A stretch of 64,000 nt of DNA from Mesoplasma photuris ATCC 49581. GTDB taxonomy: Bacteria; Bacillota_I; Bacilli_A; Mycoplasmatales; Mycoplasmataceae. How positions within the stretch are numbered: position 1 is the first letter of the stretch; every line of letters begins with the position of its first letter. Below, piece by piece: positions 12,141 to 22,196 of this stretch. The stretch covers positions 309,476-373,475 of the forward strand of contig NZ_JNJI01000002.1 of assembly GCF_000702725.1 (NCBI RefSeq). Direction: 5' to 3'. The notes beneath the pieces were generated by a model. It did no database searches. It had not been told where the DNA came from and saw nothing but the letters and a program-made list of their open reading frames with translations. Made by a program: the position numbers and the translations under genes.

Positions 12141-13076
12141 ATGAAAAAAATGACAATAAAAACTTTAGTTAATGCATTTGACTTTGAAGTTCTTGCAGGT
12201 GAAAGTAAAATTGATAATCCAATAGTTGTTTATGGAATTAACAGAGCCGGATTAGAATTAACAGGATTTTACAATGAAGCAACAGAAACAAATCACAACC
12301 GACGTGCTATTTTATTATCTACAAAGGAAAACGCTTACATGTCACAATTTTCAGTTGAAAAAAAACGTGAAAAATATATAGCTTTAATGAATGCAGGTTC
12401 TCCTGTAATTATGATTACACAAAATTATACTGATCAAACTTTAGTTGATGTTGCCAAGGAATTAAACTTCCCTTTACTTTATAAAGAAGCAGCATCAACT
12501 TCTAATTTAAACCATGATATTTTAAATGTTTTTAATGAATATTTTGCACCAACTGAAGAAGTGCATGGATCATTGGTTAATATTTTGGGTACTGGAGTTT
12601 TAATCATGGGTCAATCAGGAATTGGTAAGTCTGAAATCACACTTGAATTAATTAAGTTAAACCACTTATTTGTTGGTGATGATAGAATTATCATCACAAA
12701 CGAAAATGGTTTATTGATGGGAAAATCACACCCTATTTTGAAAAATTTAGTTGAAGTTAGAGGAATTGGTATTATCGATGTTTCTAAAACAAATGGTTAC
12801 CAAGTTATTTTAGATGAAACACCAGTTGATATGGTGATTGAATTATTTAAATTTGAAAATGCAAAAGAAGATAAATCAGAAAGAATCGGGAACAAATCAA
12901 CTCTTAAAAATATTTTAGGAATTAAAGTACCTTATTTACAAATTCCTGTTTCATCAGGACGTAATATTTCAAACATTATTGAAACAGCGGTTGCTCAACA
13001 AAAAATTGCAGCGGCTGGTTATTCAATTGATGTTATTGAATTAATTAATAAGAGAATTGAAGAAGGAGCAGAGTAG
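12141..13076 (+). CDS. hprK: HPr kinase/phosphorylase
   Basis: 311 residues, the standard length. HprK phosphorylates and dephosphorylates Ser46 of HPr to tune carbohydrate uptake. The N-terminal domain is followed by the P-loop GQSGIGKSE (about 156-164), the VGDDRI motif and the signature NLVEVRGIGIIDV (about 207-219). Its substrate HPr is encoded at 45990 and has Ser46. GAGG lies about 6 nt before the ATG. The stop TAG overlaps the GTG start of lgt (TAGTG), giving the firmicute-type cluster hprK-lgt-trxB-whiA. Confidence 0.96.
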   Translation: MKKMTIKTLVNAFDFEVLAGESKIDNPIVVYGINRAGLELTGFYNEATETNHNRRAILLSTKENAYMSQFSVEKKREKYIALMNAGSPVIMITQNYTDQTLVDVAKELNFPLLYKEAASTSNLNHDILNVFNEYFAPTEEVHGSLVNILGTGVLIMGQSGIGKSEITLELIKLNHLFVGDDRIIITNENGLLMGKSHPILKNLVEVRGIGIIDVSKTNGYQVILDETPVDMVIELFKFENAKEDKSERIGNKSTLKNILGIKVPYLQIPVSSGRNISNIIETAVAQQKIAAAGYSIDVIELINKRIEEGAE

Positions 13077-14680
13077 TGTCTTTATTTAGTAGCGATAATA
13101 CATTATTCGATTGAATGCAAGAAAACGGCTCATTTGGATCAGACAGATTAATTGGAGGAGTAATACCTGCTTATCCAATTTTTATGTTTTTAGGAATACT
13201 AGCCGTTATTGTTGCGTCAATTGTCAAAATGAAAATGCGAGGAATTCCCTTAAGAGAATTTGAACTTGCAATTTTAATCGTGGTTCCAATTGGAATTTTG
13301 GGTGGTACTATATTTGGTAAAATATTTTTACCTTTATATTCACAACCAGATATGTGATATAAAATTTTCTTCTTTTGAGACCCAGGGATGTCGTTATTTG
13401 GAGCATTATTTTTAGGAACAATTGGTGGTTTCGGATTCTTCTATAAGCGAAGTAAAACAACAATGATTTCTGTTTGAGTTTATGCTGATTGTATTGTTCC
13501 GAATATTCTTTTAGGTCAAGCAATTGGTCGTTGAGGAAATTTTTATAATCACGAAATTTTAGGAACTGAAGTCAGTTGAGAACAACTGGCTTGATTACCT
13601 GATTACATAAGAGAAAAATTATTTTATTTCCCAGATTTAATCGGATTTGTAAATTCTGAGGGTGTTTCAATAGTTCAACAACAAATAAACTGAGCTGACC
13701 CCGAAAATTGAGCGTGAGTACAAAATGACTTTTGAAACAGTGATGGAGTAACTTTAGGAGAATATCTAAAAACAACTCCGATCGTTTACAGACAACCTTT
13801 ATTCTTATATGAATCAATGGCAAATATAGCATTGTGAATCATTATAAACTTCGGTGTCTTGAACATCGGAAGATTATTTAGTAAACCTAAACCATGAGAT
13901 TTAGAGCCAACAGCTTTCCCTGGTTGATACAATAAACATGCTAAACATTTACCACAATCAAAAGTTAAAGAATTTAATATTCAATTACCCGTTAAATATA
14001 AAAAAGTGGTTGTTAAAAACGAAAGTGGTAATGATATCGAAGTTAAATTGAGTTTATATAGAGCCTGAAATAAGGCTTACTATTGATATGAACCCGATCA
14101 ACAAGAAAACAAAGAAGCGTTTGAAATAATTAATAATAATATTGCCAACATGAAAGAATACAATTTAAGAAGTAAAACTCTTAAAGATCAAAATACTAGA
14201 AAAATTGCTTTATTAAAACGTGAATATAAACATAAAATGAAATTATTATCAAACAAAAATCCTAAGAAACAAATTGTAAAAACAAACTTTAAAGTTGATC
14301 TTGCTTTCACAAAAAAAGATTACAAAAATAAACAAAAAGAACTAATGTTGAAATATACTCCATTTAAAAATACATTCGATAAAATAATGAATGTTAACGC
14401 AAGTTCGGGGATATTAGAAAAATTACATAATCCTAATAATTATTTAGTTATCAGAAGTGGTGTTGCCACAGGAAGTTATGTGTTTGGTTATTTAATAATA
14501 AGAATTGTTTTAGAAACTTTTAGAAAACCAACCGAATACTTCATTCCTAACGCAACGGTTGCAAACTTTTTAGTCTTAGCGATTATATTATTATCAGGAA
14601 TTGCAATAATTGTGATTTCACAATTTGTAGCTCCTAAGAAATGAAGAGAGGCAGGATGATTATATGAAAAATCATACTAA
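13076..14680 (+). CDS. lgt: prolipoprotein diacylglyceryl transferase paralog 1 (divergent)
   Basis: 534 residues from a GTG start at 13076 with AGGAG 7 nt upstream, overlapping the hprK stop. Many TGA Trp codons are read through; the true stop is TAA at 14678-14680, inside trxB. Lgt moves diacylglycerol from phosphatidylglycerol to the lipobox cysteine. The Lgt signature [17 protein letters not shown] is present, and so is the late R-x3-E-x2-R motif ([10 protein letters not shown], about residue 475). At the usual HGG position (E. coli His103) it reads MSLFGAL, so His is Phe (residue 108) and a Gly is Ala. A charged Lys-rich insertion of roughly 180 residues (about 270-450) separates the last two membrane segments. 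Activity is uncertain; it could work with, or regulate, paralog 2. Confidence 0.88.
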
Positions 14681-15602
14681 TAATATTTTAGATGTATTGA
14701 TTGTTGGTGCTGGTCCTGCAGGATTGACATCTGCTGTTTATACATCAAGAGCAGGTTTAAAAACATTGGTATTAGAAAAAAGTGCACCGGGTGGAAAAAT
14801 GACAAAAACAGATGTTATTGAAAACTATCCCGGATTTGAAAAAATAACAGGACCAGATTTATCAATGAAAATGTTTATGCAAGCAACTAATTTAGGTACT
14901 GAATTTGATTACAATGAAGTAACTCACATTTTAAAAAATGATCAAAATATTTTCGAAATCTGTTTAGCTAATGAAACAAAACTTTATGCAAAATCTGTAA
15001 TTATCGCAACTGGAACATTAGAAAATAAATTAGGTATTCCTGGTGAAGACAAACTTTATGGTAAAGGTGTAAGTTATTGTGCTGTTTGCGATGGAGCATT
15101 ACATAGAAATAAACCAGTAGCTGTTGTTGGTGGTGGATATTCAGCTGTTCAAGAAGCGACATTCTTAACTCAATTTGCATCTGAAGTTTATGTAATTGTT
15201 AGAAAAGATAAATTTAGAGCAGATGAGTGATCTGTCAATAATTTAAAATCTAAACCAGGAGTTAAATTTTTAATGGAATCTGTTGTAGAAGAAATCAACG
15301 GTGAGGAAAAGGTTGAGTCAATAAATGTTAAAGATTCAAAAACTGGAACAGTTAAAAAAATTGAAGTTTCAGCAATTTTCCCATACATTGGAGCAACTCC
15401 TTTAAATAAATATGTTGAACATTTAAGTTTAACTAATGAAAAAGGATTTATCGAACCCAATTCAAAAATGGAAACAAAAGTTCCAGGATTATATGTTGCA
15501 GGTGATTTAAGAGAAGTTCCTTTACGTCAAATTGCAATTGCTGCTGGTGATGGAGCACTAGCTGGTCAAATGGTTGTTGAATATTTACAAAATTTAAGAT
15601 AG
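14664..15602 (+). CDS. trxB: thioredoxin reductase
   Basis: 312 residues, the usual TrxB length. This FAD/NADPH flavoenzyme reduces thioredoxin. FAD-binding [13 protein letters not shown] is near the N-terminus, the redox pair is CAVC (Cys139/Cys142), the NADPH site is [10 protein letters not shown], and the C-terminal FAD motif [15 protein letters not shown](I)AIAAGDGA is complete. It reads through a TGA Trp at 15228-15230. The start overlaps the end of lgt by 17 nt; GAGAGG in the overlap serves as ribosome-binding site. It lies between the two lgt paralogs. Confidence 0.96.
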
Positions 15603-15618
15603 AAACTAGGAGGTAAAA

Positions 15619-17142
15619 ATGAAATTAAGAAAAGATTTTAATTGAAAAATAATTACATTGATTATCGTAATGTCTATAGTTTCTGTATTACCTTTATTTG
15701 TTTTGGTTGGGCTTGATTCATTAAATGTTGATTGAGAGCAAAGCAATAATTGAAATATGGTCCAATATGGGAATGTAAAATCCGATTATGGTTCATTTCA
15801 CTTGTATGCATTCACAATGACAATGGGGATGTTTGTTGCAGTAGCGTTTAGTATTTGAAAATTTTGAAGAAAAGGAATTCCGCTTCAAGAATTAGCTTGA
15901 GGAGTTATTGTTATTATTCCTGTTGGCTTATTCTTTGCCTCATTTTTTGGAAAACTAAATGCTAATGGTCCTGGTCAAAATGCAGGAGGTGCTAATTTCT
16001 TTGAACTATTCTTCTTTTGAAAAGCTGGTATGGCAATTCATGGTGGAGTTTATGGTGGAACAATCGCAGGATTAATAGTATTTTATTTCTTAGGTAAAAA
16101 ACCAAAAGTTTCTTTAGGGATGTATGCTGATGCAATTATTCCAAACGTTTTATTAGGACAAGCAATTGGTAGATTTGGTAACTTCTTTAATCATGAAGTT
16201 ATGGGAGCTCCAGTTAAAGTTATGGGGAACCTTGAAAGCTATCAATCAGAAAATGGGAATGCAATTTGAAATCGGGAAATGCAAGATCTAACTAACCAAG
16301 CTGGTGGATCAGGAATTAATTGATTACCAGATTGAATATTACATAATACTAAGGCTATTTACAGTGGTTCTGATGTTGTAATCGGCGGAATCAAAATAAC
16401 TGATGGTGATTTAGTACAAATGTCTCCAATTTTCTTTTATGAAGCTTTAGGATTATTTTTAGGATGATTAATAATTACTTTTGTAATTCCTAATATTGGA
16501 AGATGATTTGGTAAAAAACCTTGAAAAGTTGAACCAGAAAAATATTCTATTGATTGAAAATACACAACAAAGCAATTCTTTATGCCTTGAATAAAAGATG
16601 AAACAAAAATGTCATGAAGAGAAGCCTTCGATGCTGCTTATGTTAAAAATGTTGATGAAAGTGCAAGAAATAAATATGCTAAAAAAATTGAAAAAATAAA
16701 TTCTTCAAATGATAATTTCTTCATTAGAAGATTTAAAATAGGAAGTGCTCAAAAAACAGCTAATAATCCAAATAAATATTGAGAAACTAAATCTGGTACT
16801 CAAGCATTTGCTTATTTCTTTGTTTGAAACTTTGTTCGTTTTATTTTAGAACTAGAAAGACCAGATGACCATCTATTTATCATGTATGATAAACCCTTAT
16901 CGCTAGTCTTAATTGGAGTTACTGCTTTAGTTGGTTTAATTGGTATGTTATTATGTAACTCTGTATTTCCTTATTTTGTTAGAAAAGATGGAATCATGTA
17001 TGAAAAAGATTATTTATCAATTTCAGATATAGTAACAGATAAACCAATCTCAAAAAAAGTCACTCTTTCTAAAACAAAGATTGATAAAGCAATTCAAAAA
17101 GAACAAAAAGCAAAAGCAAAACTTGAAAAATACGAAAAATAG
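15619..17142 (+). CDS. lgt: prolipoprotein diacylglyceryl transferase paralog 2
   Basis: 507 residues, much longer than the ~280 of typical Lgt. All expected motifs are present: GMAIHGGVYGG (His141 corresponds to E. coli His103), GQAIGRFGNFFNHEVMG, a YE motif in IFFYEALG, and late VRFILELERPD carrying the conserved Arg, Glu and Arg. The extra length is a loop of about 50 residues after the NHE motif, a charged loop of roughly 90 residues before the last-but-one membrane segment, and a Lys-rich tail of about 50 residues. AGGAGG lies 5-10 nt before the ATG. This copy is the better candidate for the housekeeping enzyme that modifies the lipoproteins at 28226, 35121 and 61602. Confidence 0.95.
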
Positions 17143-17157
17143 AAGAGAGGTGAAATT

Positions 17158-18087
17158 ATGTCATTTGCATTAAGTGTAAAAGAAGAAGTAATTTCACACT
17201 CTTTTAATTTAGAACAAAAAAAATCTCTATTAAGTGGTTTTATCAAACACAACGGAGAATTGATTTATTCATCAAAAAGTGAAAAATTGAAAATATCAAC
17301 AATCAGCAATAAAATTGCTAGAAATTTATTTGGTTTTTGTAAAGAATTATTTGATGGTGAAATGGAAGTTTCAATTATTACTTCTGAACTATTAAAAAAG
17401 ACAAAAACATTTCAAATAACTTTAGTTGGTGACATTAAAAAATTTCTAACTGATTTAAAAATTTATGATGAGAATTTTAATAAGATAATTAGAGTTGATG
17501 ATAATGTAATTAAAGAACAAGATTTGATTAGATCTTATATTGCAGGAATGTTTATGGCAGTCGGTTCTGTAAATGCACCAACAACAACTAATTATCATTT
17601 AGAACTACAGTTTAAAGATAAAGAATCTGCTGAATATTTTATTTATATTATGGAAATCTATCGATTCAATTTCAAAATTCTTGAAAGAAAAAATAATAAA
17701 TTTATTTGCTATGTTAAAAAAACATCTTTTATTTCAGATTTTTTAGCGTTTATTGATGCTTCTCAATCAGTTATGGCATTCGAAAATGAAAGAATTTCAC
17801 GTGATGTCTATAATTCAATTAACAGAATCAATAACATTGATATTTCTAATCAAAATAAAACTTTGAAAACAGGATTAGAACAAGTAGAACAAATTAACTT
17901 TTTAAAAGAAAACAAATTATTTTTTACATTATCAAATAAAGCAAAAGCGTTATCCAATTTAAGATTAGAAAATCCAGATTCAAGTTATGTTGAATTACAA
18001 GAAATGATGGAAGATCTAGGTTATCAAATTACAAAATCTGGTGTTAGTAATTTATTTAAAACTATTAAAAAAGCGAGTGGTAAATAA
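17158..18087 (+). CDS. whiA: DNA-binding protein WhiA
   Basis: 309 residues. The N-terminal two-thirds fit the WhiA fold derived from a LAGLIDADG homing endonuclease (SFALSVKEEVISH at the start is the family hallmark, LIRSYIAGMFMAVGSVNAP in the middle). The C-terminal helix-turn-helix matches NLRLENPDSSYVELQEMM...ITKSGVSNLFKTI. In Firmicutes WhiA affects cell division and chromosome segregation; in actinomycetes, sporulation. It has no homing nuclease activity. GAGAGGTG precedes the start. The stop overlaps the next gene's ATG (TAATG). Confidence 0.94.
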   Translation: MSFALSVKEEVISHSFNLEQKKSLLSGFIKHNGELIYSSKSEKLKISTISNKIARNLFGFCKELFDGEMEVSIITSELLKKTKTFQITLVGDIKKFLTDLKIYDENFNKIIRVDDNVIKEQDLIRSYIAGMFMAVGSVNAPTTTNYHLELQFKDKESAEYFIYIMEIYRFNFKILERKNNKFICYVKKTSFISDFLAFIDASQSVMAFENERISRDVYNSINRINNIDISNQNKTLKTGLEQVEQINFLKENKLFFTLSNKAKALSNLRLENPDSSYVELQEMMEDLGYQITKSGVSNLFKTIKKASGK

Positions 18088-18302
18088 TGGAAAATAATGA
18101 AATAATATTGCTATTTGCGATGAATATGAAAAGAATTCGTTTAGAGAAGAAAATGTCTCAAGAAGATTTGAGTTTTGCAGCGGACTTACATCGTAACTAC
18201 ATTAGTGATGTTGAATGTGGTCGAAGAAATGTCTCTTTGCAAGCAATTGCTAAAATAGCGGCAGGTTTAGAAATTGAAGTTTCAGAACTATTTAATAAAT
18301 AA
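18087..18302 (+). CDS. small XRE-family helix-turn-helix regulator
   Basis: 71 residues that are almost wholly one Cro/C1-type HTH domain: MKRIRLEKKMSQEDLSFAADLHRNYISDVECGRRNVSLQAIAKIAAGLEIEVSELF. It overlaps whiA by one base and is therefore translationally coupled to it. No ligand or dimerisation domain is present. Its target is unknown; being the last gene of the hprK-whiA operon, it could autoregulate that operon. Confidence 0.9.
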   Translation: MENNEIILLFAMNMKRIRLEKKMSQEDLSFAADLHRNYISDVECGRRNVSLQAIAKIAAGLEIEVSELFNK

Positions 18303-18306
18303 AAAT

Positions 18307-18329
18307 AAAAATAGGCTTAGTCTATTTTT
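18307..18329 (+). terminator. terminator of hprK-whiA operon
   Basis: AAAAATAG pairs with CTATTTTT around a 7-nt loop. Confidence 0.75.
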
Positions 18330-18363
18330 ATTTTGCTAAAATATATACATGGAGGATTTTAAA

Positions 18364-18642
18364 ATGTTATTAGCTAATGCATCAACTGGTAGTATTGTGG
18401 TTTTCACATTTGAAATCCTAATGATGGTCGTATCAATAATGATGATTGTAATTGGTTTATTCCAAAACAAAAAATCACAAACAGGTCTTAGTGCCTTAAA
18501 CGGGGGTAATGAAGAATTATTCTCAAACTCAAAAGAGCGTGGAATGGATAAAGTATTATCAATTTGAATGTTATCATTGGGAATAGCGTTCTTTGTAATA
18601 ACTTTAGTAGTATGTATAGTCACAAACACTGTCCTTGCTTAA
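18364..18642 (+). CDS. secG: preprotein translocase subunit SecG
   Basis: 92 residues with two membrane segments separated by a polar loop beginning QNKKSQTGLSALNGGNEELF, the classic SecG arrangement. SecG is the small accessory subunit of SecYEG. The start at 18364 was chosen because GGAGG (18351-18355) lies 8 nt upstream; an earlier in-frame ATG at 18349 overlaps that ribosome-binding site. It reads through one TGA Trp. The stop lies inside the terminator stem. Confidence 0.88.
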
Positions 18643-18671
18643 TTAAAAAATTAAGTAAGGTTTTTATTTTT
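18633..18671 (+). terminator. secG terminator
   Basis: CCTTGCTTAATT pairs with AATTAAGTAAGG, followed by TTTTTATTTTT. It overlaps the secG stop; rnr begins 14 nt after its T-run, so some readthrough is plausible. Confidence 0.8.
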
Positions 18672-18684
18672 AAAAGGAGATAGT

Positions 18685-20802
18685 ATGGAAAATAAAATTA
18701 TAAATTTGTTGCAACAAGCAGGTGGAATGTTATCAACTGATCAAATTGCAAACAAAATTAAAGAAAACACATTTGATGAAATCATGAATATGTTTAAAAA
18801 CATGGAATCAGATAAAATCGTTGTCATGTCTACAAGTAGTAATGTTTATTTATTAAGTGATGAAAAATACCACCATGGTATTTTAAAACTTAATCAAAAA
18901 GGATTTGGTTTTGTAAGTGATTTAAAAAATATTGGTTCTGAAGATTATTTCGTACCTCCAGTTTCGCTTAATGGAGCATTTACTTCTGATGAAGTTGTAT
19001 ACATAGTTGCTAAAGAAAAAGATGGAAGAACAAGAGCAGAAATTATCGATTTAATTAAACGTGAAAAAACTTCATTGATTGGCGAGATTACTAGATCAAA
19101 AGATGGCAAATATTTAGATCTAATTCCTATGGATAAAGCTTTTGCAAATTTCAGAGTTATTATGGTCAATAAAAACGATTTAGATTTAAAAGATGCTCAA
19201 TTAGTAAAAGCTAAAATTCTTGAATTAAAAGACAGAAAACTATTTGTTAGAGTTAAAAAAATTATTGGTGATGCTAATAAAGCAGCTGACAGAATTATGT
19301 CTATTGCTGAAGAATTTGATATTAGAACTGAATTTATGAAAAGAACAATCGCAAATGCTAATGAAGTTAATATACCTTTATCTCAACAACCAGAAGTGAT
19401 CAAAAAACGTGCAGCTAAATCATTAGTAGACAAATTAATAGTAACTATTGATGGTTCTGATTCAAAAGATTTAGATGATGCAATTTATGTTGAAAAATTA
19501 AATAATGGTCATTTTAAGTTAATTGTAGCGATTGCTGATGTTTCATATTATGTACAACCTAAATCAGCTTTAGATAATGAAGCTTTAATTAGAGGAAACT
19601 CAACTTATTTAGCAAATAAAGTAATTCCAATGTTACCTCAAGTACTATCAAATGATTTATGTTCATTAAACCCAAATACTGAAAAACTTGCTATGGCTTG
19701 TGAAATGGAATTTGATAATCAAGGACGTATGCTTTCTAAAGAAGTTTATGAAACAATAATTATCTCAAAAGCTAGATTAACTTATAGTGAAGTTAATGAA
19801 TATTTCGCAAATCATACTTGAACAAAACAACCAGAGGTTGCTGCAATGATGGATGAAGCTTTTGAGTTATATAAACTAATTGATGATGTTAAAACAAAGC
19901 GTGGAACAATCAATTTCGGAGTTAGAGAACCAAAAGTAATCATGGATGCCGAATCTAATGTAATAGATATTAAAGCTAGAGAAACTGGTGAATCAGAAAA
20001 ACTAATTGAACAATTTATGGTTAGTGCAAACGAAGCTGTAGCTGAAATTGTTTATGAAAAAGATTTACCATTTATTTATCGAAATCATGGAAATCCTGAT
20101 GAGCAAGATTTAATCACATGATATACATCTCTTAAGTCATTTGGTATTGATCCAAAACTTACAAATAAAGAAATGCTTGATCCTAAAAACATTAACCACA
20201 CATTAAAACAAATTAGCGACCAAATTAAGGACCCAATTGAAGTTGAACTATTAAATCTTTCTCTATTACGTTATATGGATAAAGCTAAATATGGTTTAGA
20301 AAACATTGGTCACTTTGGTCTATCAAGTCCTTGTTATACTCACTTTACCTCACCAATTAGACGTTATTCAGATTTGATGGTGCATAGATACTTAAAACAA
20401 TATATTTTGAATAATGATACAAGAGAATCAGCACTAGAAAAAAATGCTGAATTTATTGAAACAGCATCAAATATCATTAATGATACAGAAGTAACATCAG
20501 TTGATTGTGAAAGAGAAGTTGTTAAAGCATGTATGGTTGAATTTATGTCGAATAAAGTTGGTAATATATATGAAGGAACTATTGCAATTGCATTAAAATT
20601 TGGAATCTTTGTACAACTTGATAATATGGTTGAAGGTTTAGTGCATATTTCAAATCTTGAAGATGGAATTGTTTATGATGAAGAAAAACAAATTTTAATT
20701 AAGAAAGATAATACTTTCTACCGTATGGGTCAAAAGGTTAAAATTAAATTAATAGATGCTGATATTAAAAAACGTAAAATTGATTTTATCTTAGTAAAAT
20801 AA
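18685..20802 (+). CDS. rnr: ribonuclease R
   Basis: 705 residues, joined across TGA Trp codons at 19819-19821 and 20119-20121. RNase R is a 3'-5' exoribonuclease that degrades structured RNA and helps clear messages during trans-translation. In order: an N-terminal winged-helix region, a cold-shock/OB domain (GILKLNQKGFGFVSD), the RNB catalytic domain with the acidic metal site TIDGSDSKDLDDAIY, SPIRRYSDLMVHR, and a C-terminal S1 domain (GTIAIALKFGIFVQLDNMVEGLVHISNL). AAAGGAG precedes the ATG. smpB follows 15 nt later, a functional pairing with the tmRNA at 24731. Confidence 0.96.
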
Positions 20803-20817
20803 TAAAAGGAGGTCAGT

Positions 20818-21270
20818 ATGAGCGAACATCTAATAGCTAAAAATAAACGAGCACATTTTGATTATGAAATTCTTGAAACTTTTGAAGCGGGTCTTGTTCT
20901 AACTGGTCCTGAAATTAAATCAATAAGAGCTAAAGAAGTATCAATCAATGAAGCGTTTGTTTTAATAAGAAAACAAGAAGCTTTTATCATTAATATGAAT
21001 GTTAAAAAATATGAATTTTCTACAAATATTGCAGGAGTTGATCCAACAAGAACCAGAAAGCTTTTATTAAACAAACGCGAAATTAAAAATATTACCAAAA
21101 GAGTTAAATTGGAACGATTAACTATTGTTCCAATAAAACTTTATTTAAAAGATAACTATGCAAAATTAGAAATCGGAATCGGTCGTGGTAAAAAAAGTTA
21201 TGACAAACGTGAATCAATTAAAGAAAGAGATATTGAACGTAAAACTAATGCTACGTTTAAAAGAGGTTAA
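20818..21270 (+). CDS. smpB: SsrA-binding protein SmpB
   Basis: 150 residues, the standard length. SmpB binds the tRNA-like end of tmRNA and brings it to stalled ribosomes. The start [29 protein letters not shown] is the family signature, and the Lys/Arg-rich tail ending in [17 protein letters not shown] is the segment that enters the mRNA channel. AGGAGG lies just upstream. It is in an operon with rnr; ssrA is about 3.5 kb downstream on the other strand. Confidence 0.97.
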   Translation: MSEHLIAKNKRAHFDYEILETFEAGLVLTGPEIKSIRAKEVSINEAFVLIRKQEAFIINMNVKKYEFSTNIAGVDPTRTRKLLLNKREIKNITKRVKLERLTIVPIKLYLKDNYAKLEIGIGRGKKSYDKRESIKERDIERKTNATFKRG

Positions 21271-21275
21271 AGATT

Positions 21276-21821
21276 ATGATTGCATTTTTAAATGAATTTG
21301 TATCATCTTCAACTCAAGAAGGTACTAAACAAGATTTGCCTTGATGAGTTTGATTATTAATAGCGGTTTTATCTTTAATTGCACTTGGTCTTGGTTTTTG
21401 AGGTTTATTAGGAGCGGGAACTTCTAGAAAAAATGACTATCAAAAAAATAAAGAAACCAAAAATATTAAATTAAATACTTTAATAAAAAAAGAATCTATT
21501 TCTATAAAAGATTTAGAAAAACACTCAGAGCAAATCGAAGGTATTTATGCAATTTTTATTGGTAATAGTTTAAATATAAAAGAGTACTTTTTACCAATTT
21601 ATTTTGGGTACTCAAATGATGTAATCAAAACTTTTAAAGATTTTTCAAACAAATTAATCGAACAAAGTGATGATGAAATTGTTAAAAAAATTAAAGATTA
21701 TATTATTGATCAAGAATTAACTATTGATCAAATTAAATTTATAATTGTAGAAAAAAATAATAAAGAAAATTTAGATCAATATATTTCTGAATATAATAGT
21801 CAAAAAAGAGGTTTTAATTAA
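21276..21821 (+). CDS. unrecognised membrane-anchored protein
   Basis: 181 residues from ATG at 21276, 5 nt after smpB, to TAA at 21819-21821. It is hidden from a standard-code search by clustered TGA Trp codons (LPWWVWLLIAVLSLIALGLGFWGLLG). There is one strong membrane segment at about residues 23-47, then a charged soluble domain of about 130 residues rich in Lys, Glu, Asn and Ile. No enzymatic motif is recognised. It probably rides on the rnr-smpB transcript, and the downstream hairpin closes that operon. Confidence 0.75.
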
Positions 21822-21832
21822 CCTTTTTTATT
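21802..21832 (+). terminator. terminator of rnr-smpB operon
   Basis: An A-run, AGAGGTT and AACCTTTTTT pair around TTAATT. The hairpin overlaps the stop codon of the preceding gene. Confidence 0.75.
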
Positions 21833-21900
21833 TTTTAAATCACTATTAACTTAAAAAAAATTTATTAAGTAATATAATAAATATGTTAGGGGCGATTAAT

Positions 21901-22155
21901 TTGATTTTTACAACAACAGAAAGTACAGACTTTACAGTTGGACTTATTATCATGATCATAGGTATCATTTTATCTGTAACTTTATTTGGTCTTCATATAT
22001 GAAGAAAAAATAAAATTAGAGGTATGCAAAACTTTACTAGACAAAATAAAGAATCACAAGGTGTATGAGAATTTACAAAGAAGAACTTCTTATTTTTTAC
22101 AGCCTGTTTTTCACTTGTCTTTGTAATTGTTGGAATAACTATGATGATCAACTAA
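21901..22155 (+). CDS. small two-helix membrane protein, unrecognised
   Basis: 84 residues from a TTG at 21901, with two membrane segments (about residues 11-31 and 61-83) flanking a basic, polar loop (RKNKIRGMQNFTRQNKESQG). An in-frame ATG at 21883 would add six residues. It has no ribosome-binding site and sits immediately after a TATAAT box (about 21873), whereas AGGGG lies about 9 nt before the TTG; the TTG start is therefore preferred. Both TGA codons in the frame are read as Trp. The shape recalls SecG/SecE-size proteins, but no family is recognised. It is followed directly by the PTS gene. Confidence 0.6.
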
Positions 22156-22196
22156 CGAAAAATAAAATAATATAAAACAATTGAAGGGGGACTCTT

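Noticed and set aside
13115..13357. ATG 13115 as the start of lgt paralog 1
   Set aside because: GTG 13076 has AGGAG at good spacing, overlaps the hprK stop in coupled fashion and adds a plausible N-terminus.
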